From contig JADJPB010000005.1 in NCBI GenBank assembly GCA_016713445.1, positions 363,589 to 427,588 of the forward strand: a DNA stretch of 64,000 nt. The letters are read 5' to 3'. The stretch is from Bacteroidota bacterium (GTDB lineage Bacteria; Bacteroidota; Bacteroidia; AKYH767-A; OLB10). A program made the translations under genes and the position numbers. The number at the start of each line of letters is the position of its first letter. Position 1 is the first letter of the stretch. The notes below the pieces were generated by a model. That model saw only the letters and a program-made list of their open reading frames with translations, was not told where the DNA came from and did not search any database. This document shows positions 9,316 through 17,700 of the stretch, piece after piece.

Positions 9316-9786
9316 ATGAAAACGATGAAAAAGATCTTCCTATTGTGCCTCTTCTTAAGTATGGCTTATTCGAACACTTATGCTCAAGTAGAAGGGGAAC
9401 CCACTTCAGCTTCCTTAAGTAATGAGCCGCAAATTACGTATGCTTCCTTGTTGAGCCGACTAGTTGTAAACTTATCGAAAGAGGCTTATACGGATAAATT
9501 CCCGCCCACCGTTTCTAAATGGAATCCGGCTAATTCAACAAAAGCTCAAGCGCTGGATGTATTAAAAAACTTGGAATTTCACTTAAAGACTTTACATTTC
9601 AAGCCTGAATGGAAAGAGAGTCAGTTGAAATGGAGAGGTAAATTTTCTAAAACCACTGAGAAAACCGATATTGTTTTATTGTTAAAAGAACTCGAAGCCA
9701 ATATGCAACTTACTGCATTTGAAAAAACATGGTCTACGGATCGTGCCGCATGGTTATTAGATGTAGACAATTATTTAAAAAAATAG
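9316..9786 (+). CDS. Small exported protein of unknown function
   Basis: 156 residues from ATG 9316. An in-frame ATG at 9325 is an equally good start. A clear Sec signal peptide (MKKIFLLCLFLSMAYSNTYA) is followed by a mature domain of about 130 residues with three short W-containing helices (VSKWNPANS, FKPEWKESQLKWRGKF, FEKTWSTDRAAWLLDVDNY). The repeated pattern of K and E with spaced W and L suggests a small helical bundle. No lipobox or T9SS domain is present, so the protein is probably periplasmic. No family is recognised. It is read away from the META lipoprotein, with a divergent spacer of about 100 bases between them. Confidence 0.65.
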   Translation: MKTMKKIFLLCLFLSMAYSNTYAQVEGEPTSASLSNEPQITYASLLSRLVVNLSKEAYTDKFPPTVSKWNPANSTKAQALDVLKNLEFHLKTLHFKPEWKESQLKWRGKFSKTTEKTDIVLLLKELEANMQLTAFEKTWSTDRAAWLLDVDNYLKK

Positions 9787-10207
9787 TTTGACTGTTTCCT
9801 GACTTTTCGACTCCTATTGAGTTTAAAAATTCTTGCAATCTAAAGGGCACCAAGTTTTCTCAGCAGAGTTTCGACGCTAAAATTTCTCGCAAAAGCGCGA
9901 AGGCGCAAAGTTGAAGAAAAATTTTACAAGTTAGAATTCACATTACTCTATAGGGTAAAAAACTTTGTGTCCTCCGTGAAAAACTCTGTGAACTTTGTGG
10001 TAAAAGAAACTATTAATTGAAACTAAAAATTTTCTCGTAACCCCAACATCTTGATAGCTAAAGGGCGCAAAGGTCTTTGGCTAAATTTATCACACCCATC
10101 ACCAAGCTCAGGGTGTTGAGGAGTTTTTCCCAAGGGACACGGGGTTATTATTTCGGAAAAAGGAGCGAAGGTCGAAGAAGAAATAATACCAACACTAAAT
10201 CTAATAA
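9787..10207. repeat. Spacer with degenerate intergenic repeats
   Basis: The 421-base spacer between convergent genes has no convincing gene. It holds CGCAAAAGCGCGAAGGCGCAAAG (about 9889-9911), the second CTCTGTG-type element at 9961-10005 (AACTTTGTGTCCTCCGTGAA and onward), and ACCAAGCTCAGGGTGTTGAGG around 10098-10118, a relative of the CCCTTCGACAAGCTCAGG family. A plus-strand reading frame at 10077-10286 runs through these repeats and is not believed. Confidence 0.55.
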
Positions 10208-10900
10208 TTACTCCTTCGAATCGTCTTTCTTCTCGTCTTCTTTTTTTGTTTTGGTTTTACCAAGCAAAACACCTACTGTGACATAAAATCCTGAATACTT
10301 AGAGTCGAAACCGTAAAACTTTTTTTTGTTGAACGCTTCTGTTAGGCCTTGAGTCACTCCTGCTTCAATGGTGAAAATATAAATATCAAGACCTAGTGCG
10401 GCATCGATATTAAACGAACCACTTTCAAAATTACGTGTATCTATATTTATTTCGGTGCCTTCGTTAGCTGCGCCCACTAAGACATCATAAGTAGGTCCAG
10501 CGACCAATCGTAACTTAAATAATCTTTTGTTGATGGGATTAAATCCCATCAAAGCTTTTAAACGAATCGTACTTCGTAATAATTTATCGGCATAATAGGA
10601 AACTGAAACTACTGAATCGTTAGGAGCGAATACAGTTTCCCTGATGTTGGCCAATGAAACACTCTTTGAATAAAATATTCCAGGTTGAAAATAAATTTGT
10701 TTTCCCAATCGAAAATCAATACCGCTCATCACACCAATTTCGGCGGAAAAATCTCCCTCTACCAACGTATTAACATCACGATACTTTGCATTTTCAATAC
10801 TCAATAAACTTATACCTCCCTGCGGGTTAACTCTTATTTGAGAATATCCAATCTCTGTGAAGAGGACCAGCAGGAGCAGTGCTTTCATTTTTCTTCCCAT
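10208..10900 (-). CDS. Outer-membrane beta-barrel protein (PorT/OmpA-barrel type)
   Basis: The start at 10900 gives MGRKMKALLLLVLFTEIGYS, a Sec signal peptide cut before QIRVNP. About 230 residues. The mature part alternates polar and hydrophobic residues in strands of 9-11 with aromatic ends (VNPQGGISLLSIENAKY, DFSAEIGVMSGIDFRLGKQ, IYFQPGIFYSKSVSL, LRLVAGPTYDVLVG, IDAALGLDIYIFTIEAGV, GFYVTVGVLLGKTK), as in the eight-stranded barrels common in Bacteroidetes. The C-terminus is an unusual tail of K, E and D (KTKKEDEKKDDSKE) that would sit in the periplasm. It follows the EamA transporter with 46 bases between the coding regions, so it may share that transcript. Function is unknown. Confidence 0.7.
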   Translation of the reverse strand: MGRKMKALLLLVLFTEIGYSQIRVNPQGGISLLSIENAKYRDVNTLVEGDFSAEIGVMSGIDFRLGKQIYFQPGIFYSKSVSLANIRETVFAPNDSVVSVSYYADKLLRSTIRLKALMGFNPINKRLFKLRLVAGPTYDVLVGAANEGTEINIDTRNFESGSFNIDAALGLDIYIFTIEAGVTQGLTEAFNKKKFYGFDSKYSGFYVTVGVLLGKTKTKKEDEKKDDSKE

Positions 10901-10946
10901 AGTATTTGTAAAAATAGGGATCAATTAAGGTGATCTTGAACAAATT

Positions 10947-11852
10947 TCAAGATTTATTCAACAACCTATAACGTTGCATTCCACGGTTTACCAGATAAAC
11001 TCCAAATACAGTAATAAACATCGCCATAATACTACGCTGACTTATTTGTTCTTGTAAAAACACCCATCCCAGAAAAACAGCTACTATAGGATTTACATAA
11101 GCATAGATAGAAACTTGTTGAGCGGGAAGTTCGCGCATGGCATAAACGAACAGCGTATATCCAATGATTGAACCCACAATGATCAAATAAAGCATCGACC
11201 ACCAGCCAGGCATCGTGGTGGGTAATTGTGAAGCCTCTCCTTTAATAAATCCAACAATCGCGGTTATCGTGCCACATAAAAACATTTGATAACCTGCAGT
11301 AATTACAGGGCGCAAACTGACAGGATACTTTTTCATGTGTACGCTGCCGATAGAACCGTTAATCACACCTCCGATCAAAAAAACCAATCCTACTTGGAAT
11401 AAATTGCTTCCCTCCACAAAAAGATTGTCGTAGAAAATTAGAAACTGACCCAAGAATCCGACGATGATTCCCGTAAGTGCTAACATTGGAGTTTTTTCAG
11501 ATGGGTTCCATATACGAGTAATTAATAAAATCCACAGCGGAAAAGCGGTATTAAATAAAGCTGCAATTCCACTGTCGATTGTTTGCTCAGCAATGACTAA
11601 AAATAAATTCCCGCCTGGAAAAATAAACATTCCGCTCACGAGTAATCGTTTTAAGTCTTGTTTACCAACGTGAATACTTTTTCCACGAGACAGAAACCAT
11701 AATAGTATAGCGCCGCCGGCAATCATAAATCGAATTCCAGAATACAAGAACGGTGGAAAATGTTCATGCATACCGATGCGAATAGCGAGATACGTGGTTC
11801 CCCAAATAAAACAAAGCGCGCCTAATGCAGCATATGGTTTCCAGTGTGACAT
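10947..11852 (-). CDS. EamA/DMT-superfamily transporter
   Basis: 301 residues with ten hydrophobic segments in two EamA repeats. The first repeat begins PYAALGALCFIWGTTYLAIR, whose GTTYLA is typical of the RhaT/YdcZ/EamA group. The second repeat starts near LFQVGLVFLIGGVINGSIG and ends with YAYVNPIVAVFLGWVFLQE, the signature before the last two helices. Such proteins export small metabolites such as amino acids across the inner membrane. The substrate cannot be predicted. It lies 11 bases after the permease gene at 11864 in the same direction and is probably in its operon. Confidence 0.85.
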   Translation of the reverse strand: MSHWKPYAALGALCFIWGTTYLAIRIGMHEHFPPFLYSGIRFMIAGGAILLWFLSRGKSIHVGKQDLKRLLVSGMFIFPGGNLFLVIAEQTIDSGIAALFNTAFPLWILLITRIWNPSEKTPMLALTGIIVGFLGQFLIFYDNLFVEGSNLFQVGLVFLIGGVINGSIGSVHMKKYPVSLRPVITAGYQMFLCGTITAIVGFIKGEASQLPTTMPGWWSMLYLIIVGSIIGYTLFVYAMRELPAQQVSIYAYVNPIVAVFLGWVFLQEQISQRSIMAMFITVFGVYLVNRGMQRYRLLNKS

Positions 11853-11863
11853 CCGTTTCTGAT

Positions 11864-13108
11864 TTAGTCAGTCGTTAATCGTTGATCAGAAATACGACGT
11901 ACAATATTTTTCGATGTATAGGAAGCAGCGAGCCAACCGATGATAATGACAATCACCATTACAATTATAAAATCTCCAAGTTGCATATCGACAGGATAGG
12001 CCTCTACAACAAATCCCTCTCCACCCCCAATTTTAACTAATCCGAAATATTCTTGCAATCCGCAAAGTATCGCTCCTAAGATCATTCCAACAAATGCTCC
12101 TCCTACAGAAATCACTAACCCTTCCAATAAGAAAATGCGTTGAGCTAGTTTTAAATCGGCGCCCATATGATACAAGGTTTGTAAATCGTCGCGCTTATCA
12201 AGAATCAACATGGTGAGTGTTCCAAATAAATTAAATGCGGCGATCATCAAAATAAATCCAAGTATGATATACACGGCTACTTTTTCCGCACCAATAATCT
12301 TAAACAAAAAATCGTGTTGCATCAATCGGTCCTTCACTTTAAAATTGGGGCCCATTATTTTTTGCAATTGATCCATCACAACTTTCGACTCCTCATCATT
12401 CTTCAATTTTATTTCGAATGCCGAAATCGATTTATTGTTTCCTGCTAAATCATACATGAATCTTAGGGGAACCAAAACATATTTAGCATCAAAGTCTTGT
12501 TGTACACTAAATATTCCAGATGCCACCATGGTGCGTTGTATAAATGCATCGGAAGGGTCCAGCATAACGACTCCTGGATCCAGGCCATGTTGTGGGATAA
12601 AAATATTTACTTGATTCAATAAATCATTGGGGCGGATTCCCATCGAATAAGCGATTTGCGCTCCAGGAATCATAAAATTTACGTCACCACTTTCTAAGAT
12701 TGCCTCGCCTTCCAATAATTTATCTTTTATTTCACTCGTTTTAAAAAATGAACTACTCACTCCTTTCAATGTCACCACATATTGGCGATCCATATAACGC
12801 AAGAGTGCGTTTTCCTCTTTCACAAAAGTGATGGCAGCAATTCCAGGATGTTTTTCTAAGGCTTGAACAATTTTATCTGAAGGTTCAAAACTTCTGCCGC
12901 TTACGTTTTGAATTTTAATATCTGGGTCGAAGGAGTTGTACATCTCCATCACCAGATTACCAAAACCGTTAAAAACAGAAAGCACTACAACCAAACCAAA
13001 GGTGCCCACAGCAACACCCAACACGCTGATCCAACTGATCACATTGATAAGGTGATGCGATTTTTTCGCAAAAAGGTAACGCCGGGTTATGGTCCAGGCT
13101 AGGCTCAT
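11864..13108 (-). CDS. LolC/LolE-type ABC transporter permease
   Basis: 414 residues. Residues 1-25 (LAWTITRRYLFAKKSHHLIN) and the first membrane helix (VISWISVLGVAVGTFGLVVVLSVFNGF) are typical of LolC/E permeases. A periplasmic MacB-like domain follows at about 45-270. Three membrane helices at about 280-405 form the FtsX domain (ILGFILMIAAFNLFGTLTML, LEGLVISVGGAFVGMILGA, IIVMVIVIIIGWLAASY). With a LolD-type ATPase encoded elsewhere it would release lipoproteins from the inner membrane for delivery to the outer membrane. The gene starts three bases after the methyltransferase stop. A gene of this type near rbfA is common in Bacteroidetes genomes, from general knowledge. LolC and LolE cannot be told apart here. 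Confidence 0.85.
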   Translation of the reverse strand: MSLAWTITRRYLFAKKSHHLINVISWISVLGVAVGTFGLVVVLSVFNGFGNLVMEMYNSFDPDIKIQNVSGRSFEPSDKIVQALEKHPGIAAITFVKEENALLRYMDRQYVVTLKGVSSSFFKTSEIKDKLLEGEAILESGDVNFMIPGAQIAYSMGIRPNDLLNQVNIFIPQHGLDPGVVMLDPSDAFIQRTMVASGIFSVQQDFDAKYVLVPLRFMYDLAGNNKSISAFEIKLKNDEESKVVMDQLQKIMGPNFKVKDRLMQHDFLFKIIGAEKVAVYIILGFILMIAAFNLFGTLTMLILDKRDDLQTLYHMGADLKLAQRIFLLEGLVISVGGAFVGMILGAILCGLQEYFGLVKIGGGEGFVVEAYPVDMQLGDFIIVMVIVIIIGWLAASYTSKNIVRRISDQRLTTD

Positions 13109-13111
13109 CCT

Positions 13112-13921
13112 TTATTTCCAGGCTTTCACGATGAGTCCCGTACCAGTAGGATGTTTCATCATCACATCCATCCAGTTTAACAAATACGCAAAGGGATACG
13201 TGATCAAATAATAAAACGGTAAGATCACAAAAAACAATTTCGTAACGCCCAACATGAGAATCGGATATTTCATCGACAATCGCCACGAAATTTTTCCAGG
13301 TGTTCCGTATTGATAACGTGCTTCTACTTTTGTAAATCCAGCTGAGCGCAATTTATCTTCAATTTCCTTGATGTGATAACCATCGCGAACATGCTCTTCA
13401 ATAAACGAACTTTCTTCATCGCCATGCACATCAGAACCTCCTTGATCGCTCGGTGTTGAGATGAGTAACATCCCTCCTGGTTTTAGAGATGCATTTATAT
13501 TCTTAAACACTTGCACATCTTCTAGGATATGTTCCATCACATCCACCGAAATAGCCAAGTCATAACGGTTAGCATCTACGTAAGTGGTGAGATCATCTAC
13601 CACAAACTTTACCTTATCCCCGGCACCAATTTGTTTGAAAAAAGTATTGCAATCTGCTACTTGCTCTTCTTTTACATCTACTGCCAAAACAGTAGCGTCG
13701 GGAAGTCGTTGATTCAACCAAAGAGAATGTTGGCCATAACCGGCTCCAGCATCTAAGATAGATGCCTTCGCTGGGGCTTGTTTAATCCAGGTTTTTAATT
13801 CCTTGTGAACATGCCATGCTCTCAGTAGAAGTAAGTCGAGGAGTTGATAGAATGTCTTTCTTAAGAAGGGAGATTTATTAAAAACATTCCCGAGACTGCG
13901 CTTTATCGGATCGTATTGCAT
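13112..13921 (-). CDS. Class I SAM-dependent methyltransferase
   Basis: 269 residues. Motif I is ILDAGAGYGQHSLWL, the acidic residue of motif II is in VLAVDVKEEQ, and YDLAISVDVMEHI matches motif IV with its usual VLEH-like tail, followed by LKPGGMLLISTP. This is the Methyltransf_11/25 fold. The C-terminal 45 residues are strongly hydrophobic (LGVTKLFFVILPFYYLITYP, FAYLLNW) and could anchor the enzyme to the inner membrane or bind a lipid-like substrate, for example in quinone or lipid-linked glycan methylation. The substrate is unknown. It is followed closely by the permease gene at 13108. Confidence 0.8.
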   Translation of the reverse strand: MQYDPIKRSLGNVFNKSPFLRKTFYQLLDLLLLRAWHVHKELKTWIKQAPAKASILDAGAGYGQHSLWLNQRLPDATVLAVDVKEEQVADCNTFFKQIGAGDKVKFVVDDLTTYVDANRYDLAISVDVMEHILEDVQVFKNINASLKPGGMLLISTPSDQGGSDVHGDEESSFIEEHVRDGYHIKEIEDKLRSAGFTKVEARYQYGTPGKISWRLSMKYPILMLGVTKLFFVILPFYYLITYPFAYLLNWMDVMMKHPTGTGLIVKAWK

Positions 13922-13927
13922 CGGCTG

Positions 13928-13935
13928 CGAAGGTA
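13928..13935 (-). promoter_or_regulatory. Possible -7 element before the methyltransferase
   Basis: On the minus strand TACCTTCG lies six bases before the ATG at 13921, the same placement as TATCTTCG before xseA. No good TTTG element lies 17-23 bases upstream, so support is weak. The gene may also be read through from rbfA. Confidence 0.3.
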
Positions 13936-13968
13936 CTAAAAAGGGAAATGAGGTAGTTAAATGGTGTA

Positions 13969-14343
13969 TTAGGAATTCGAAGAATCCTCTGCAGGCGGAA
14001 TATTGATACTTTTAAAAATGGCATCCATTTTATCCGAATAATCCAGGCTATCGTCTATAAAAAATTCCAGCTCAGGAACTATACGTGCTTGTTTTCCAAT
14101 TTTTTTACCCAGATGATAGCGCACCGTTGCATTATGTTTCTTTAAAGACTTTAAAATTTCCAATGGTTTCGCGGCTTTAAAAACGCTAAGATGCACGCGC
14201 GCCAAACCTAGATCGGGAGTAATTTTCACGTGTGTTACCGTCACAAAATGAGGTCCGTACCAATCCTTCCCTTCTTTTAAGAAGAGCTCCCCCAATTCTT
14301 TTTGAATGAGTTTAGCATATTTAAGTTGGCGTACAGAATCCAT
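13969..14343 (-). CDS. rbfA: Ribosome-binding factor A
   Basis: 124 residues. The KH-like fold is recognisable from VRQLKYAKLIQKELGELFLK, VTVTHVKITPDLGLARVHLS, TVRYHLGKKIGKQARIVPEL and FFIDDSLDYSDKMDAIF, in the order seen in RbfA. It binds free 30S subunits and helps mature the 5' end of 16S rRNA in the cytoplasm. Length is normal for the family. It is the first gene of a minus-strand run with the methyltransferase, permease and EamA transporter. The spacer of 47 bases to the next gene allows co-transcription. Confidence 0.95.
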   Translation of the reverse strand: MDSVRQLKYAKLIQKELGELFLKEGKDWYGPHFVTVTHVKITPDLGLARVHLSVFKAAKPLEILKSLKKHNATVRYHLGKKIGKQARIVPELEFFIDDSLDYSDKMDAIFKSINIPPAEDSSNS

Positions 14344-14347
14344 GGTG

Positions 14348-14355
14348 CAAATTTA
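14348..14355 (-). promoter_or_regulatory. -7 promoter element for rbfA
   Basis: On the minus strand TAAATTTG, an exact TAnnTTTG, ends four bases before the rbfA ATG (14343). No clear TTTG is seen at -33, where the sequence is close to the edge of the 82-bp tandem repeat. The position implies a very short or absent leader. Confidence 0.45.
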
Positions 14356-14378
14356 CGAGATTATTAGATAGGGGAGTT

Positions 14379-14623
14379 GGTGAATTGGTGAGTTGGCAAA
14401 TTAGCAAATTGGTGTCGCGAGGCTTCGCCCAGAAGTCTGTACGAAGTACTGTACTTCTGGGGTGAATTGGTGAGTTGGCAAATTAGCAAATTGGTGTCGC
14501 GAGGCTTGCCCAGAAGTCTGTACGAAGTACTGTACTTCTGGGGTGAATTGGTGGGTTGGCAAATTAGCAAATTGGTGTCGCGAGGCTTCGCGCAGAAGTC
14601 TGTACGAAGTACTGTACTTCTGG
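14379..14623. repeat. Three-copy 82-bp tandem repeat
   Basis: Three nearly identical units: 14379-14460 (82 bases), 14461-14541 (81, one C missing in GGCTTCGCCC) and 14542-14623 (82). Each unit starts GGTGAATTGGTGAGTTGGC, contains GTCGCGAGGCTTCGC and ends with the imperfect palindrome CAGAAGT...ACTTCTG around GTACGAAGTAC, so each can fold into a hairpin. The array sits directly upstream of the rbfA promoter. It is followed by a GTCCCGGAAGCTATCGGGA hairpin near 14630-14648. Several 60-80-codon frames cross the array on both strands but simply translate the repeat. Confidence 0.9.
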
Positions 14624-14790
14624 GGGGGGTGTCCCGGAAGCTATCGGGAGGGTGATGTTCTCGCTCTCGTCTCTCTGTACTCCACTCTCCGAACTACCAT
14701 CTCCCTCCGCCCGACTCTCCGATCTCAACAAAAAAGCCTTCCAGTCTTATCGACCGAAAGGCTTTTTTTGAAATGAATCGAGTTAATGAA
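14624..14790. other. Gene-free spacer
   Basis: Pyrimidine-rich plus strand (CTCGCTCTCGTCTCTCTG and similar at 14660-14720) with no plausible gene, ending in the terminator of the protease gene. Confidence 0.5.
14731..14769 (-). terminator. Rho-independent terminator of the protease gene at 14791
   Basis: Read on the minus strand, AAAAAAAGCCTTTCGGTCG, a loop around ATAAGACT, and GGAAGGCTTTTTTG form a stem (GCCTT with AAGGC, extended by flanking A/T pairs and an inner GG/CC) followed by a T run. It starts about 20 bases after the stop codon at 14791. The A run on the other side means it could also work for plus-strand transcripts. Confidence 0.8.
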
Positions 14791-17700
14791 TTATAGCTTC
14801 ACCATTTTCACCGTTCGATTTCCTTTTTCTGAAACCAGACGAAGCAAGTAAACCCCTTGGGGTGCTTGACGTAAATCTATGATCCCGCTATAGTTGGTAC
14901 CTGCATTTACTCTTTGACTTGTAACTACTCGACCTTGAAGATCCGTTAAAGTATAGGATACCTGTTTTGCATCTACCCCTCTTAACTCAAGGTTAAACAA
15001 TCCTGCAGAAGGATTTGGATAAACACTAACCAATCCCAACAGATCTGGTTGTTCAATACCAACAGTTGCATCTACGTTCACATTATCGATATAAAGATTG
15101 TTTCCATATCCATTTATGTTCACAAACTTCACAAGAATGTTAGATCCTATCCAAGAGCTAAGGTTGATGGTATCATTTCTCCAATCGGCACCTAATGTCG
15201 GAACCCAACTATTTGTGTTGTCTCCAACAGTTGCTAATGTAGTACCCTCTTTCTGATAGCCGGATGGTATCCATGTTGTGCCACAATCCGTAGAAATATC
15301 GACACGTAAAGTATCAACTAACGTCGAATCAAAACGAGCATAAGACACATCAAAGGTTAATACGGCAGCACTAGCATTGGCCAAAGAAATTTCTACCGTT
15401 TCTAATCCATCTTGTGCCCCTGCATTATTATACGAGAAGTTTTCTACAAAAGAACAAGTAGTTGGATTACCATTTGAGCCAGCAATCCCAACAGCTTCTG
15501 TCCACGTAAACGCTCCGCCGGCATCATCGATATTCCATCCAACGGGAGGGAATGTTCCACTTTGGAAATCCTCAATTAAAGGAGCGTTCACTGCAGGCAG
15601 GATACTAATAAATGAAGTTTGAGTAACTGTACCTCCACCAAAACCATTGGTTGCTGTAAGTTCCACGTCATAAAATCCAGTTGCATTAAATACAACCTCT
15701 GGATTGGCAGAACTGGCAGAAGTACCATTCACGAATGTTACTGTGGATGGAGTAAACACCCATGACCAACCTGTTGGTGCGTTTAAACTTTGATCTGTGA
15801 AATAAAATACTTTTCCTGTACATCCACTTACTGCATTTACAATAAATGCCGGAACTGGAGGAACGGAAGATTCAACTACATTAATATCGTCTATCGCAAT
15901 GTCAGAAGTAAACGCATTTCCGGTAGTTCCACGGAAGCGAACATTTATTATGTCCCCCGACCACGGAGTTAAGTTTACCGCAGCTTGCAACCACTGATTC
16001 CCTTGATTTCCGATGATGGCAGGAATCACATTTTCTACCCAACCGCCAGAAGAATAAATATCGATACGAAGCTCGCCCATTCCAGGTCCCCACATGTGAT
16101 ACCAAAAGGTCATTTGTGGAGAAGAGGCCGTAGTCAAATCAAAACAAGGAGAAACAAGGTTTGCGGACTTTCCAAAACAGTTCGATGCCTCTAAGTAAAC
16201 ATATTTACCTGCAGCTGTTCCAAGTGTATGATCCCCTACAGGGCCAGTACCTGTTGAAGCGGTGGCTCCTTGAATCACGCGAAAGTCTATATCGTCTTGA
16301 ACCGAATTCGTTTCATTAATCCATCCATTGGAAATTGGACAAACTGTACCTTCACAATTAGTAGTTACAGCACAAAGATTATCTGATTCAAAGTCATTCG
16401 AAAAAGGCAACGTAGCTATTGTCCCTCCAATAACTGTAAAGTTGCCTTTTGCCGAATCATTGTAAACATTTTGATCACCAGGAAGTGTTAACCAAACATC
16501 CAATACATAGTTTCCTGCGAGAGAAATATCAATTGTTGTTGCGAAAGAAAACAATTGAGATGCTCCTGGATTAATTGTACCTACGAAATTTTCTGTTATC
16601 GTTGTAGTTCCGTCTAATGAAAAATTGACTGGGACGTTAGTTAAAGCGCTAACGCCATAGTTTTTTATAAGGACAGCAACCACTACCGCCGAATTATCCT
16701 GGCAGTCCTGATATGTGCCAGTGGAAGGATTTGCTAAAACCTCTAAATTAGCATCTGTAGTTATGGTACAATTAAAAACTCCAGCAGGATGAAAAACTGC
16801 ATTTGCTCTTCGGCCTGTGTTTCCTTGAGCTGTTTTGGCACTTACACTTAACCAATTGTCAATTGTTGGATTCACTCCATAAAGAACCATAGTATTTGTT
16901 GCACTATTTCCAGCAACTTCCATGTATTTATTTCTCAAAAGATATCCTGTATATCCAACAGCACCTGCCACGGCATTAAAACTTATCTGCATAGAATCAG
17001 GACAAGCCCAATCCACAGTAATTCCTGTTGGTAACCCTATGATTGCGAAAGAAGAATCCGATTCGTCACTAAACCCATTTCGAGAGACGCGAACTTTCAC
17101 TTCACCGGAAATTGAATTGGGAATATTCCATGTAAATTGTTGTAATGTTTGAGGGATAGCTGCTGAAATTGTATTCCAATTAACTCCATTATCAGTAGTA
17201 TACTCTAATAAATAGTTCCCGCCTGTTTTACGTCCATCCCAACGAATTACTTCGCTCTCTCCCGGAACAAAACCTTCTCCTCCGTTGGGATAAGTTAAGG
17301 TAACCTCATTCGTTCTAAACTCCCAAACTAAATAATAGCGCTGGCCAATTGACGGTAAGGCATAGCCGTTAATAGTTACATCATATACTCCTGCAGCAGG
17401 GGTAGCAATGCTAACTAGCTCCATATTGTTTAAACTATCTACTCCTCGAATAGCTGGAGCGGTAAGACTTGCAACTAATGGCGTTGGATCGAGTATCCAG
17501 GGATTCCAAATTCCCGCTGAGGGATCAGTAACAGTCATATTAATATTATTCACTAGAGAAGGTGCAGAAAGGGGTGTTCCACCTACATCCGCCCAATACA
17601 CCATCACCCTTACCTCTTCTACTCCTGCAGGAACCGTGATAGAATGTGTATTGCTATTTCCCTGAGAAACCGAATCCGTTAGGTAACGATTTTCTTCAAG

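Noticed and set aside
10077..10286. Plus-strand frame of 69 codons
   Set aside because: It runs through intergenic repeats and then antisense to the 3' end of the outer-membrane protein gene.
14379..14623. Possible CRISPR array
   Set aside because: Units are direct tandem copies without distinct spacers, and no cas gene is nearby.
14364..14776. Overlapping frames of 62-77 codons on both strands
   Set aside because: They translate the 82-bp tandem repeat and the pyrimidine-rich spacer. Residues repeat with the DNA and match no protein pattern.
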